A DNA stretch of 64,000 nt, from assembly GCF_001435315.1 (NCBI RefSeq), contig NZ_AZGK01000003.1, positions 62,001 through 126,000 of the forward strand, in the 5' to 3' direction. The first letter of the stretch is position 1, and each line of letters begins with the position of its first letter. This document shows positions 27,665-36,692 of the stretch, piece after piece. Source of the stretch: Lentilactobacillus parabuchneri DSM 5707 = NBRC 107865. Its GTDB lineage: Bacteria > Bacillota > Bacilli > Lactobacillales > Lactobacillaceae. The notes under the pieces were generated by a model that worked only from the letters and a program-made list of their open reading frames with translations, made no database searches and had not been told where the DNA came from. The position numbers were made by a program, and so were the translations under genes.

Positions 27665-28594
27665 ATGGATGATTTAATAAACTATTATTCGTTCACCAAA
27701 GATGAGTGGAAACATTTTAATAACGACAGTGAGGTCGACTTGCCGTTGACTTCTAATGAATTGCGGCACATCAAGGCCTTTAACGACCGCATCTCACTTC
27801 AAGATGTGGCTGATATTTATAAGCCGTTGGTGCATATGATTCGCCTTCAAAAAAACAATTTTGACCAGTGGCAGACCACCAAGGCCAGGTTCTTGCGAAA
27901 GACCGTGAGAACGGTGCCGTTTATTATCGGGATTTCCGGGAGTGTGGCGGTCGGCAAATCAACCACTGCCCGAGTGCTGGAAGAATTATTATCGAACTAT
28001 TTTACTGGTGAGACCGTTAAGCTGATTACCACCGACGGGTTTTTGTACTCCAATGCGGAATTGAAAAAACGCGGAATCTATGACAAGAAGGGCTTTCCTG
28101 AAAGTTATGATATGCGGAAGCTGATTGCCTTTTTAAATGAAGTTAAGTCTGGTGTGCCGGTCACCAAATCGCCAGTTTACTCTCATCAAAGTTACGATAT
28201 CATTCCCAACCGATTTGAAATTGTTGACCGGCCAGACGTTTTGATTGTTGAAGGAATTAACACGTTGCAGCTGCCAAGTAACGAACAGATTTACATCAGT
28301 GACTTTACCGACTTTTCGATTTATATGGACGCCGACACTCATTTGATTGAAAAGTGGTATCTGGAACGTTTTGGACGTTTGATGGATACCGCGTTTCAGG
28401 ATCCCGATAACTATTATTACGATTACGCGCAGGGTGATCGGGATGATGCATTTGAGATGGCCCGCAATGTTTGGGACACAATTGATCTGCCCAACCTGAA
28501 GGCAAATATCCTGCCAACTCGGTCACGAGCTGATATGATTATGCATAAGACTGACAATCATTTGATCGATCGATTGTACCTGAGAAAATATTGA
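27665..28594 (+). CDS. coaA: Pantothenate kinase, type I
   Basis: A 309-residue enzyme phosphorylating pantothenate, the first and usually rate-controlling step of coenzyme A synthesis. The P-loop is GSVAVGKST (about residues 97-105), and the PRK-like fold continues with TTDGFLYSNAEL and VEGINTLQ. The length is normal for prokaryotic type I kinases. GGAG lies 9 bases before the ATG. It is followed by guaA, which has its own promoter. Cytoplasmic. Confidence 0.95.
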   Translation: MDDLINYYSFTKDEWKHFNNDSEVDLPLTSNELRHIKAFNDRISLQDVADIYKPLVHMIRLQKNNFDQWQTTKARFLRKTVRTVPFIIGISGSVAVGKSTTARVLEELLSNYFTGETVKLITTDGFLYSNAELKKRGIYDKKGFPESYDMRKLIAFLNEVKSGVPVTKSPVYSHQSYDIIPNRFEIVDRPDVLIVEGINTLQLPSNEQIYISDFTDFSIYMDADTHLIEKWYLERFGRLMDTAFQDPDNYYYDYAQGDRDDAFEMARNVWDTIDLPNLKANILPTRSRADMIMHKTDNHLIDRLYLRKY

Positions 28595-28617
28595 TTGTTT
28601 GGATTTTAGAATTAATG

Positions 28618-28647
28618 TTGACCAAACCTAGTTGAATCGTTTATTAT
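28618..28647 (+). promoter_or_regulatory. Promoter of guaA
   Basis: TTGACC and TATTAT are 18 bases apart, ending 30 bases before the start codon. The leader is too short to hold a purine riboswitch. Confidence 0.65.
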
Positions 28648-28677
28648 TTATGTAAGAACTTTGAAAGGGTGTATGAT

Positions 28678-30231
28678 TTGGCAAACGTTGACTTATCAAG
28701 CTTCGATAAGATTTTAGTGCTGGATTTCGGTAGTCAGTATAACCAACTGATTACAAGACGGATCCGTGACTTAGGCGTATATTCAGAGCTTAAGTCGCAT
28801 GCATTGTCCGCAAAACAGATCAAAGAAATGAACCCCAAGGGAATTATTTTCTCTGGGGGTCCGAATAGTGTGTATGAAGATGGCGCTTTGAAGGTTGATC
28901 CAGACATCTTTAAGCTGGGAATTCCAATTTTGGGAATTTGTTATGGCATGCAAATCATGGCATATACCCTTGATGGAGAGGTTGAAAAGGCCTCGAACTC
29001 CGAGTACGGCCACGCAGATATTCAAATCACTTCTGATGACGCGGTTTTATTTAAAGATACACCGCGCGAGCAGCCGGTCTGGATGAGCCACGGTGACTTG
29101 GTAACCAAAGTCCCAAGTGGTTTTGAAAGAGTTGCTACCAGCCGTGACTGTCCGATTTCTGCCATGCAGGATGTTGATCGCAATTTCTATGGCATTCAGT
29201 TCCATGCGGAAGTTCGCAATACCAAGTATGGAAATGACATTTTGAAGAACTTTGCGTTTAATGTCTGTCACGCAGAAGCAAACTGGTCGATGGATGACTT
29301 CATTGACCTGCAGATTCAACATATCCGAGAGACCGTTGGCGACAAGAAAGTGTTGCTGGGACTTTCAGGTGGTGTTGATTCGAGTGTTGTTGGTGTCTTG
29401 CTGCACAAAGCAATTGGCAAGCAGTTAACCAGTATTTTTGTTGATCACGGTTTGTTACGTAAGAACGAAGCCGATCAGGTTATGGATAGCTTAGTTGGTA
29501 AGTTTGGCTTGAACATCATTAAAGTCGATGCTCAGGAACGCTTCCTTTCCAAGTTAAAAGGTGTGACCGAGCCTGAAAAGAAACGGAAGATTATTGGTAA
29601 TGAATTTATCCAGGTCTTCAATGATGAAGCGCGTAAGCTGGATGGCATTGACTTTTTGGCGCAAGGGACCCTTTACACCGACGTGGTTGAGAGTGGAACC
29701 GATACTGCCCAGACGATCAAATCGCACCATAACGTGGGCGGATTGCCAAAAGACATGAAGTTTAAGCTAATCGAGCCTTTGAACACATTGTTCAAGGATG
29801 AAGCCAGAGAAATCGGCGAGAAGCTTGGGATGCCTGAACAACTTGTTTGGCGTCAGCCATTCCCAGGCCCAGGTCTTGGGATTCGTGTCATTGGCGAAGT
29901 AACACCAGAAAAATTGCGGATTGTCCGCGATAGTGACTGGGTACTTCGTGATGAAATTGCCAAGTCCGGACTTGATCGTGACATTTGGCAATACTTCACC
30001 GTCCTTCCTGGATTTAGAAGTGTTGGTGTGATGGGTGACGGTCGGACTTACGATTACACCGTTGCTATTCGTGCCGTAAATTCCGTCGATGGGATGACCG
30101 CTGATTTCGCACGAATTCCGTGGGACGTTTTACAGAACGTTTCAACTCGAATTGTAAACGAAGTTGATGGTATTAACCGCGTAGTGTACGACATTACGAG
30201 CAAGCCACCGGCAACGATTGAATGGGAATAA
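28678..30231 (+). CDS. guaA: GMP synthase (glutamine-hydrolysing)
   Basis: A 517-residue enzyme converting XMP to GMP. The glutaminase domain has Cys in GICYGMQ (about residue 89) and its His in GIQFHAEV. The ATP pyrophosphatase domain opens with LSGGVDSS (about residue 229), and the C-terminal dimerisation domain ends in the family-typical IEWE. I place the start at TTG 28678 because AAAGGG lies 8 bases upstream and the product then begins MANVDLS, as homologues do. The GTG at 28669 would overlap the ribosome site. Own promoter and terminator. Confidence 0.96.
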   Translation: MANVDLSSFDKILVLDFGSQYNQLITRRIRDLGVYSELKSHALSAKQIKEMNPKGIIFSGGPNSVYEDGALKVDPDIFKLGIPILGICYGMQIMAYTLDGEVEKASNSEYGHADIQITSDDAVLFKDTPREQPVWMSHGDLVTKVPSGFERVATSRDCPISAMQDVDRNFYGIQFHAEVRNTKYGNDILKNFAFNVCHAEANWSMDDFIDLQIQHIRETVGDKKVLLGLSGGVDSSVVGVLLHKAIGKQLTSIFVDHGLLRKNEADQVMDSLVGKFGLNIIKVDAQERFLSKLKGVTEPEKKRKIIGNEFIQVFNDEARKLDGIDFLAQGTLYTDVVESGTDTAQTIKSHHNVGGLPKDMKFKLIEPLNTLFKDEAREIGEKLGMPEQLVWRQPFPGPGLGIRVIGEVTPEKLRIVRDSDWVLRDEIAKSGLDRDIWQYFTVLPGFRSVGVMGDGRTYDYTVAIRAVNSVDGMTADFARIPWDVLQNVSTRIVNEVDGINRVVYDITSKPPATIEWE

Positions 30232-30253
30232 CAATTTTATAGAGTATAAAAGT

Positions 30254-30296
30254 AGAAGATCTCAAAGCCTTTATGGTATTGGGATCTTCTTTTTTG
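30254..30296 (+). terminator. Terminator of guaA
   Basis: AGAAGATC-TC pairs with GG-GATCTTCT, then T5. Confidence 0.85.
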
Positions 30297-30357
30297 GGCT
30301 TATTTACTACATGGAACCTCCTTTCAAATACTTTCTGTGTTTCATCTGCCCAAAATA

Positions 30358-30405
30358 AATGGACTTGCTGGCACAATCAGTTGCACAGCAAGTCCATTCG
30401 TTTTT
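30358..30405 (-). terminator. Terminator of the transporter-HAD operon
   Basis: AATGGACTTGCTG pairs with CAGCAAGTCCATT around a 15-base loop; it starts directly after the HAD stop codon. T-rich on both strands. Confidence 0.8.
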
Positions 30406-31050
30406 CTAGATTATCAGCAATTCTTCCGGCTTGGTTAATTTGTAATCTGCCTGCTGAATTGCTTCTGGGTTAACTGATCCGTAAAGGGCACCGGCAAAAT
30501 TTGTCCCCGCCGCGTGGGCAGCCTGGAGGTCTGTTTCCATATCACCAATGTAGACCGTATTGCTTGGGTCGGCATGAAGTTTTTCCATGGCAAGCAGGAT
30601 TGGATCAGGGGCAGGCTTGTGTGCTTGGGTATCTGAAGCGGTAACGGCTGTTGTAAATAATGTCGCAAATGGATAGTGATTTACAAAATATTGATGATAT
30701 TCATCGGCTACCTTTGAGGTCACGATTCCCAGATGGACGTTGTCACGGCCAGCCAATTCGTTTAATACTTGGGGAATTTGTGGGTAGACTTTAACGCGAT
30801 CTAATCGCTTGTACGCCAAGTCAATCCATTCCCGTTTGATATCATCACGGTCGTCATGAAGGCAACTGATTTGTTTGAGGGCATCATCAGCGGCAATCCC
30901 AAATAACTGATGCTGGATTTGATAGACTTCTCCCAATGTAAAAACGTAATTGTGCTTCTTCAGGACATCGAATAGTGCGGGCATATACATATCAAAGGTA
31001 TCAAGGATCGTTCCATCGATATCAAAAATATAATTACTGATTTTGGTCAT
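30406..31050 (-). CDS. HAD-family hydrolase (phosphoglycolate phosphatase-like)
   Basis: A 214-residue HAD phosphatase. Motif I is FDIDGTILDTFD (nucleophile Asp at about residue 10), motif II is GIVTSK, and motif IV is GDMETDLQAAHAAG. The cap domain is of the small helical type used for sugar phosphates or phosphoglycolate. The ATG at 31050 has AAGGAGC 8 bases upstream. It lies 41 bases after the GRP transporter on the same strand with no terminator between, so it shares that operon and its LacI-type operator. Substrate unknown; a triose or sugar phosphate would fit the context. Confidence 0.85.
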   Translation of the reverse strand: MTKISNYIFDIDGTILDTFDMYMPALFDVLKKHNYVFTLGEVYQIQHQLFGIAADDALKQISCLHDDRDDIKREWIDLAYKRLDRVKVYPQIPQVLNELAGRDNVHLGIVTSKVADEYHQYFVNHYPFATLFTTAVTASDTQAHKPAPDPILLAMEKLHADPSNTVYIGDMETDLQAAHAAGTNFAGALYGSVNPEAIQQADYKLTKPEELLII

Positions 31051-31091
31051 TTTCAGTGCTCCTTTCAAATACTTAGCGAACGTAAGATTCC

Positions 31092-31946
31092 TTAGGCAAA
31101 CGAGGTTGCAATACTACCTAGCACAATTAGAACGATTCCGGCAATCGTATACATCATTTCTCGATGGCTCTTGATTTCGTGAAGAATCAAAATACCGCCA
31201 AATGTTGCAATAACGACGCTGAGCTGGGTCCAGATGAATGCCGATGTATTGCCATTTGCTTGAGCTGAATAAATGTACGACAATCCAGCGACGCCCCATA
31301 CCAAGCCGGCAATAATGTTTAAGTACTGCTCACGCTGAGTGAAAGAACGCCTGTCGGCAAAGAATCCGTAAATCACGGCACCCAGCAAGATTCCTAACAT
31401 TTCTGGTAAGAACATCGATGTGCCACTTTGCGCTTTGATAATTGGAATGTTTGGAAATGATGAATAGATCCAGAACCCGACGGTCGTGCACAGAAGAAAC
31501 AATGCATCCTTCATGGAAACTTTGCCACCCTTTTGATCGCTGACAGAGGTACAAAGTGCCCCGACAATTACGATTATTAGGGCGATAACCCCAATAATCT
31601 TGGCTTTGGCCCCTGGCCAATCTCCAAAAATCAAAACGCCGATAATGGAATTTCCGACGAGTTGGAAAACCGTTGATAATGGGAAGGTGTTGGACACGCC
31701 AATTCGTTTGAAAGAAATAAACTGGCCGATTTGTCCAATGGTCCACAGCGCACCACAAAGCAGGGCAAAACAAAAGGCAGTCAAATTAACCGATGGTCGA
31801 GTGATCAAAAAGGCGATTAACCCAATAATCGATGTTCCCGCACCAATTCCAAAGATTTGATTGACGGGCCTTCCTCCAACCTTTCCTGTAACCAGCGGCA
31901 TTACGCCCCAACCAATGGCAGGTAATAAAGCAATTAAAATGTTCAT
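31092..31946 (-). CDS. GRP-family sugar transporter (GlcU/RbsU-like), first copy
   Basis: A 284-residue membrane protein with about ten hydrophobic segments, in two DMT-type repeats. Marks of the GRP family are the opening ALLPAIGWGVMPLV, QFISFKRIGVSNTFPLSTVF and ANGNTSAFIWTQLSV. Such proteins move glucose or ribose by proton symport. I use the ATG at 31946, as its paralogue at 40.9 kb begins at the same residue and both then have 284 residues. A palindromic operator lies in its promoter, matching that of gldA. A HAD phosphatase follows. Confidence 0.88.
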   Translation of the reverse strand: MNILIALLPAIGWGVMPLVTGKVGGRPVNQIFGIGAGTSIIGLIAFLITRPSVNLTAFCFALLCGALWTIGQIGQFISFKRIGVSNTFPLSTVFQLVGNSIIGVLIFGDWPGAKAKIIGVIALIIVIVGALCTSVSDQKGGKVSMKDALFLLCTTVGFWIYSSFPNIPIIKAQSGTSMFLPEMLGILLGAVIYGFFADRRSFTQREQYLNIIAGLVWGVAGLSYIYSAQANGNTSAFIWTQLSVVIATFGGILILHEIKSHREMMYTIAGIVLIVLGSIATSFA

Positions 31947-31986
31947 AGTCAATGACGCTCCCTCTCTTATTTCTTAACAAAATAAC

Positions 31987-32015
31987 CATAATTTAGGAAA
32001 CCAGTTTCCTGTCAA
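31987..32015 (-). promoter_or_regulatory. Promoter with LacI-type operator of the transporter-HAD operon
   Basis: On the minus strand, TTGACA (32015-32010) is followed 17 bases later by a weak -10, ATTATG. The spacer holds the dyad AGGAAAC-ca-GTTTCCT (31995-32010). The same -35 plus dyad arrangement precedes gldA at 33.4 kb. Confidence 0.7.
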
Positions 32016-32110
32016 GACTAAAGTTCAAAAAGTCACAACTGGAGCGATAATATTCCGCCAAAACCTGTCGTTTAGTGCGCGACTTAGTTAGAACGAAAAA
32101 AGAAATCAAA

Positions 32111-32151
32111 AAAGAGGCCAGGGCACAAGTGATCTTGTGCTCCGGCCTCTA
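32111..32151 (-). terminator. Terminator of gldA
   Basis: GAGGCC-a-GG-g-CACAAG pairs with CTTGTG-c-t-CCGGCCTC; on the minus strand it is followed by T6. It resembles the other GAGGTCGG-type terminators of the window. Confidence 0.85.
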
Positions 32152-32229
32152 TCCCTGGGGAGGGGATGATGTCGGTATCAAATAGTCGAAATTAAAGCGA
32201 CAAATTTGAAGTTGACTTCGACAAAATGT

Positions 32230-33333
32230 TTATTTGTTGGCTTCCAAGTATTCCTTGGTGTACGAATCAACTGCTCGGAATGCCTGGGCAACGTCGTTTG
32301 GTTCAACCTTGAATGGGAGTCGGTAGATGGTGTCGTTTTCTGAACAAGCGGCTTTTCCTGCAGCCAGCAGTTCTTCGTCGGTGGCATTTTCCAAGTGTAA
32401 ATCAGCCAAGGTTGTTGGCAGACCTAATGATAAAATCAGCTTGAAATACTTGTTGTAACGGTCTTGATCGGCACCTTCAAGCATTAATTGGGTCAAGGTT
32501 CCATAAGCAACTTTTTCACCATGGGTTAAAGCATGGGTTTGTTCCAGTGTCGTCAATCCATCGTGAATTGCGTGCGCACCTGACAGTCCACCACTTTCAA
32601 AGCCCAGTCCACTCATCAAAGTATTTGCTTCGATGACTTTTTCCAGGGCACTGGTTACCACGTGCTGCTTAACATCAGCGACTGCGATATGGGCGTATTT
32701 GAATAACGTCTCCTCACATTTTTGGCCAATAGCACTTCCAACCAATGTCTGCTTTTCATTCAACATGGTATCGGCACCAGCTTGAGCAACCGCCTGGGCT
32801 TCAACGTTGGTTGCCAAAGCGTCGGCAATTCCGGCGATCAGTAAGTGCGCAGGGGCACCGGCAATAATGTGACTGTCAACTAATACCAAGTTGGGGTTAT
32901 GATTGTAGAAACGATAGTGATCAAAGCTGCCATCATCTGTGTAAATCACTGAAAGTCGTGAACATGGTGCGTCAGTTGACGCTAAAGTTGGCATGATGAC
33001 AACGGGAATATCGAGGTTATCGGCAATGGCCTTTGCGGAATCACTTGTTTTTCCGCCGCCAAGGCCATAAATAGCGCTTACATTTTCGTCTTTACCAATT
33101 TGTGCAATCCGGTTGATTTCACTTTCGGATGATTCGCCTTGGAATTTAACGAGGACAACTGAGTAGCCGTGATCCTTTAAGTAGGATTCGAATTTTTGGC
33201 CGACAATATTATAAACACTGTCGTCGGTGAGCAAGAGTGGCTTGTCGCCAAAACCCTTCAGATACTGATCACTTTCAAATAAAACACCGTTACCTTGAAT
33301 ATATGAAGATGGTGAGCCAAATTCTTTTGTCAT
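32230..33333 (-). CDS. gldA: Glycerol dehydrogenase, iron/zinc-containing alcohol dehydrogenase family
   Basis: A 367-residue NAD-dependent enzyme interconverting glycerol and dihydroxyacetone; length is as in known GldA. The nucleotide site is GLGGGKTSDSAK (about residue 95). Metal ligands are Asp in GIADALAT, His in GAHAIHDGL and His in ALTHGEKVAYG. The ATG at 33333 has GGAGGG 8 bases upstream; the frame extends 15 codons further 5' but into the promoter. It is divergent from a LacI-family regulator whose likely operator sits in the gldA promoter spacer. Confidence 0.92.
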   Translation of the reverse strand: MTKEFGSPSSYIQGNGVLFESDQYLKGFGDKPLLLTDDSVYNIVGQKFESYLKDHGYSVVLVKFQGESSESEINRIAQIGKDENVSAIYGLGGGKTSDSAKAIADNLDIPVVIMPTLASTDAPCSRLSVIYTDDGSFDHYRFYNHNPNLVLVDSHIIAGAPAHLLIAGIADALATNVEAQAVAQAGADTMLNEKQTLVGSAIGQKCEETLFKYAHIAVADVKQHVVTSALEKVIEANTLMSGLGFESGGLSGAHAIHDGLTTLEQTHALTHGEKVAYGTLTQLMLEGADQDRYNKYFKLILSLGLPTTLADLHLENATDEELLAAGKAACSENDTIYRLPFKVEPNDVAQAFRAVDSYTKEYLEANK

Positions 33334-33371
33334 TATAAATCCCTCCAAAACATATTTGATTACAAATTCAC

Positions 33372-33400
33372 AATACACTCGGAAACCGGTTTCTTGTCAA
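33372..33400 (-). promoter_or_regulatory. gldA promoter with palindromic operator
   Basis: On the minus strand, TTGACA (33400-33395) and TGTATT (33377-33372) are 17 bases apart. The spacer contains the perfect 12-bp palindrome GAAACCGGTTTC (33382-33393). On the plus strand the regulator's own -10 TATAAT is at 33413-33418, so one operator can serve both directions. Confidence 0.75.
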
Positions 33401-33441
33401 GCTAAAATAGCATATAATTGAAAAATAATGAGGTGATCGCA

Positions 33442-34380
33442 TTGAAAACAATTTATGATGTTGCCAAAGCCGCCGGTTACGCGCCATCAACCGTTTCGAA
33501 GTATCTGACCCATCACGGATACGTCAGTCAAGCTGCCGGCAAAAAAATTGAACAGGCGATGGTGGATCTTGACTACCATTACAATGGTTTAGCCCGATTG
33601 TTAAACGAGGGGGCATCCTCACGTCTGGGCATCATGGTTCCCTACCTTGACCAGCCTTATTTTCAGGAACTCGTCCAATCGATTATGAACGTTTCAGTTC
33701 AGCAGCAACGAGAAGTGATCATTTTGCCGACAAATTATGATACCGGCTTGGAACAGTTGTACTTGGATCGGCTTGAACATCAGCTAATTGGGCAGCTGAT
33801 TATTACGTCGCATGCCTTACCGTTGGAACAAATCGTCAACTATCAGAAGTTTGCGCCGATTGTGGTTTGTGAACGCAGCGCGCATTTGCCGATCAGGTCC
33901 GTTTACAATGATCGGTTGGGAACGTTTAAACAGCTGTTTGGAAAAATCAAGGCAGCAGGACAAACTCATATTGGGCTGATTCTTGCCCGACCAGCGTCAC
34001 AAAGTCGTTCGACTGAAGAAGTGTTAACTGCTTATGCCGAAGTATTTGGCGAAAAGATTGCCCCCAACTTGGTTCGATACCATGGCAAAACGCTGGCGGA
34101 TGGGATTCGGGAAGCAAAGCAGCTTCAACAAATTGATGATCAGCTTCAGGTTGTGTTAACAGAAGGGGATACAACCGCTGCTGGGGCCTATTCCGAGTAT
34201 CAAAAATCGGGTACAAAGGTTACAGTCATTGGCCAAGGTAATGAGCTTCCCAGCCAACTACTGGAATTTTCGACGATTGACTATCACTTGGGAGAAGTTG
34301 GTAGACAGGCAGTTGCACTGTTGGCCGAAGAAGATGTGCGTTCGGTGGCTGTTCCGGTTGAAATTGTTGATCGAAAATAA
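33442..34380 (+). CDS. LacI-family regulator divergent from gldA
   Basis: A 312-residue LacI/GalR protein. The helix-turn-helix reads TIYDVAKAAGYAPSTVSKYL, followed by a hinge (YHYNGLARLLNEG) and the effector-binding domain. It uses the TTG at 33442, with AGGTGA 5 bases upstream; earlier in-frame codons precede the ribosome site. The palindrome between it and gldA, and its near copy in front of the GRP transporter operon, suggest it represses gldA, transporter and HAD gene as well as itself. The inducer is unknown. The hairpin-repeat stub begins one base after its stop. Confidence 0.88.
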   Translation: MKTIYDVAKAAGYAPSTVSKYLTHHGYVSQAAGKKIEQAMVDLDYHYNGLARLLNEGASSRLGIMVPYLDQPYFQELVQSIMNVSVQQQREVIILPTNYDTGLEQLYLDRLEHQLIGQLIITSHALPLEQIVNYQKFAPIVVCERSAHLPIRSVYNDRLGTFKQLFGKIKAAGQTHIGLILARPASQSRSTEEVLTAYAEVFGEKIAPNLVRYHGKTLADGIREAKQLQQIDDQLQVVLTEGDTTAAGAYSEYQKSGTKVTVIGQGNELPSQLLEFSTIDYHLGEVGRQAVALLAEEDVRSVAVPVEIVDRK

Positions 34381-34425
34381 AGTGTGATGAGAAGTGCGTG
34401 ACAAGAAACACAAATTAATCAGGTC
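34381..34425 (+). repeat. Stub of the interspersed hairpin repeat
   Basis: AGTGTGATGAG starts directly after the stop codon, and AGAAACACAAATTAATCAGG resembles the repeat's tail (GGAAACACAAAACTAGGA). The hairpin between is missing, as if deleted. Confidence 0.45.
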
Positions 34426-34440
34426 GTATGGCATGGCAAA

Positions 34441-34488
34441 AAAACGAGGTCGAATCAAAAGCTGACACTTTTGACTCGACCTCGTTTT
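34441..34488. terminator. Bidirectional terminator between LacI and YhgE genes
   Basis: AAAACGAGGTCGA-a-TCAAAAG pairs with CTTTTGA-c-TCGACCTCGTTTT, with A and T runs at both ends. Confidence 0.9.
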
Positions 34489-34514
34489 AATAACTGCTTT
34501 CGAACATTCCACCC

Positions 34515-36680
34515 TCACAGCTGCGACTTGTGAAAACCTTTTTCCATCTTCGAAAGTGGTTTGGCAAATACGCGTCTTAACGGTGCAATAAGTAAGAATA
34601 GTGCACCGAATGCCGCTAGTGACAACATTGCCTGCCAATAAACGCTTGGAATCGGCCCGGCGATGGCTTCTCTGAACGCTTGAATCGTGTAAGTGAACGG
34701 CAAGAACGGTGCCAGTGCCGCCAAGTGATTTGGAATCAATTCCAGTGGGTAAACACCACCGGTTCCAAATAATTGAGCGATCATCATCAACACACTGAAG
34801 ACTTTACCGACATTGCCGAACATGTAGACGAACGTGAACATGATAATGGTAAAGACAATTGTCGCCAAGTAGGCCGTTGCCAGCATTGCCAAAAGGCTAC
34901 GTGGCCGTAAGCCAATGATTAACATTTCACCCAGCATGGTAAACGTTGTTTGGGTCATTGATAACGTCAGGTAAAGTAACAGTTTGCCGATATATTTTTG
35001 GACCATGTTTGATTTTGGAACCCGCTCGTCTTTTGGAATAATATAGCGCCACGAAACGATCGTGGTCAGCAGCAAAACGCCGACCCACATGGATAACGTG
35101 GTATAAAATGGCGTGACACCATAGCCAAACAGCTGCATATTATAAAGCGGCTTTTGCCTAAGCGTGATTGGTGACGCCAACAAGTTCGAAACTTTGGGAT
35201 TTTCACCTAGCACATTGATTAATTTATTGAGATTGTCTTCATTGATAAATTTAGTTTTGTCATTCAGGTCATTAAGCTTGTCCTCAATTCCATTAAGGCG
35301 GGTTTTAATCCGGTTAACCTGAGAGACAGACAGCTTACTAATTGCTTTGCCACCAGCAGTTAAGGCATTTAGCTGGGGGATGAGTGAGCGAAGCGACTCT
35401 AAAACCTGATCGTTGCCGTTTAACTGGGTGTCCAAAGTATCGCTGAGACTATCGATCCCTTGGTTCACGGTATTGTTAAACGTTGAACCGATATCATCAA
35501 GGCTGTTTCCAAAGGCATTCGCAGTCTTATTCAACCGATTAATCAGACTGTTAATTGATTTCTTTGAGCTGCCGGATTGGTTGGCGGACTTTAATGCTGC
35601 CAAGTTACGTTGCTGTTGGTGAATCTCTTTTTTGGCGTTGCTCAATCCCTTGATTAAGGAAACTGTTTGGTTGTTTGGCAAAATATTGTTCAAGACATCG
35701 GCAACCCGCAGTGCGTTATTGATGTGGTCAAGCGTGTTGGCATTTAAAGTTTCCAACTGGTTGATTTCACTGCCCAACAACGACCGCCCGGAGGAACTTC
35801 CGTTACTGCCCAAACTTGAAATTAACGAGCGCATTTGATTGTTGTCTGATTGAAGGGCATTTAACCCACTCGATAAATCGTTTCGAGACGACCGCAGTGT
35901 TTCCTTGGTTGACTGTGTTAAGGCTCTTCCGTGGCTGACAACCTGCTGAAGATTGGTAATCTGGCTTGAAATCTTGGGGATATCTTTTTGAACGGTCTGC
36001 AAATATTTCTGGGCATTGCCGGAGTCCTTGTTTGCCCGACTTAAATACCCTTTGGTTTTCTTAACCGTATTAACGGCGTCCAGCAGCGACGATCGAATTT
36101 GAAGAATCTCCGGCTTGTGGGTATTGATTTTTTCACCGGCTGAATTCATTTCTTTTAGTGCTGCCTTGGTTCCGATTTTGATGAAACTATCACGGACCTG
36201 CTCGGTTAAGGCATCAACTGCTTGGCCGGAAATTTTGGTTGCGGCTGGGTTTAACTTTTCGTTGGATTTATAAACGATATTTGGCTTTTCCGGATTGGTT
36301 GAAACCAGAGTTGCCAACTTACTTGAAAAGTCATTGGGAATTTCAATCAGGGAGTAATATTTTCCTTCGTCCAAGCCGTTATTTCCCTGCCAATCGTTGG
36401 TAATAATCCAATTGATGGAATGGTTTTGTCTGAGTTGGCCGACAATTTGGTCACCGACGTTGAGCTGTTTGCCATTGACGGTACTGCCCTCATCATCGTT
36501 GACGACTGCGATGGGTAAACGGCTGGTATTGGCTTTAGAGTAGGGGTCCCAGGACACTTTGATGTTTGGAATTGCGTAGATTGCGGGAATAAGACAAAAA
36601 GCCAGCAGTGTGATCCACACTGGCCGGCTATGAAATATTTTCCGTAAGTCACGTTTGAATAATGTTAATATTGTTCTCAT
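34515..36680 (-). CDS. YhgE/Pip-family membrane protein, first copy
   Basis: A 721-residue envelope protein. One helix at about residues 20-42 follows the motif FKRDLRKIF. A large extracytoplasmic domain of about 470 residues, rich in predicted coiled coil (Asn/Gln/Ser/Leu heptads), leads into five to six C-terminal helices with ABC-2 transporter character (PYGYGVTPFYTTLSMWVG-like region, then FPFTYTIQAFREAIAG). The family includes Lactococcus Pip, a phage receptor, and is related to EsaA of type VII secretion; native function is unclear. It starts 12 bases after the small secreted protein gene and is probably co-transcribed. It is divergent from a paralogue of the same length. Confidence 0.88.
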   Translation of the reverse strand: MRTILTLFKRDLRKIFHSRPVWITLLAFCLIPAIYAIPNIKVSWDPYSKANTSRLPIAVVNDDEGSTVNGKQLNVGDQIVGQLRQNHSINWIITNDWQGNNGLDEGKYYSLIEIPNDFSSKLATLVSTNPEKPNIVYKSNEKLNPAATKISGQAVDALTEQVRDSFIKIGTKAALKEMNSAGEKINTHKPEILQIRSSLLDAVNTVKKTKGYLSRANKDSGNAQKYLQTVQKDIPKISSQITNLQQVVSHGRALTQSTKETLRSSRNDLSSGLNALQSDNNQMRSLISSLGSNGSSSGRSLLGSEINQLETLNANTLDHINNALRVADVLNNILPNNQTVSLIKGLSNAKKEIHQQQRNLAALKSANQSGSSKKSINSLINRLNKTANAFGNSLDDIGSTFNNTVNQGIDSLSDTLDTQLNGNDQVLESLRSLIPQLNALTAGGKAISKLSVSQVNRIKTRLNGIEDKLNDLNDKTKFINEDNLNKLINVLGENPKVSNLLASPITLRQKPLYNMQLFGYGVTPFYTTLSMWVGVLLLTTIVSWRYIIPKDERVPKSNMVQKYIGKLLLYLTLSMTQTTFTMLGEMLIIGLRPRSLLAMLATAYLATIVFTIIMFTFVYMFGNVGKVFSVLMMIAQLFGTGGVYPLELIPNHLAALAPFLPFTYTIQAFREAIAGPIPSVYWQAMLSLAAFGALFLLIAPLRRVFAKPLSKMEKGFHKSQL

Positions 36681-36692
36681 AAATGGGTCCCT

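Noticed and set aside
28595-28677. Purine riboswitch before guaA
   Set aside because: The leader from the promoter to the start is about 25 bases, too short for an aptamer, and no conserved purine-aptamer core is visible.
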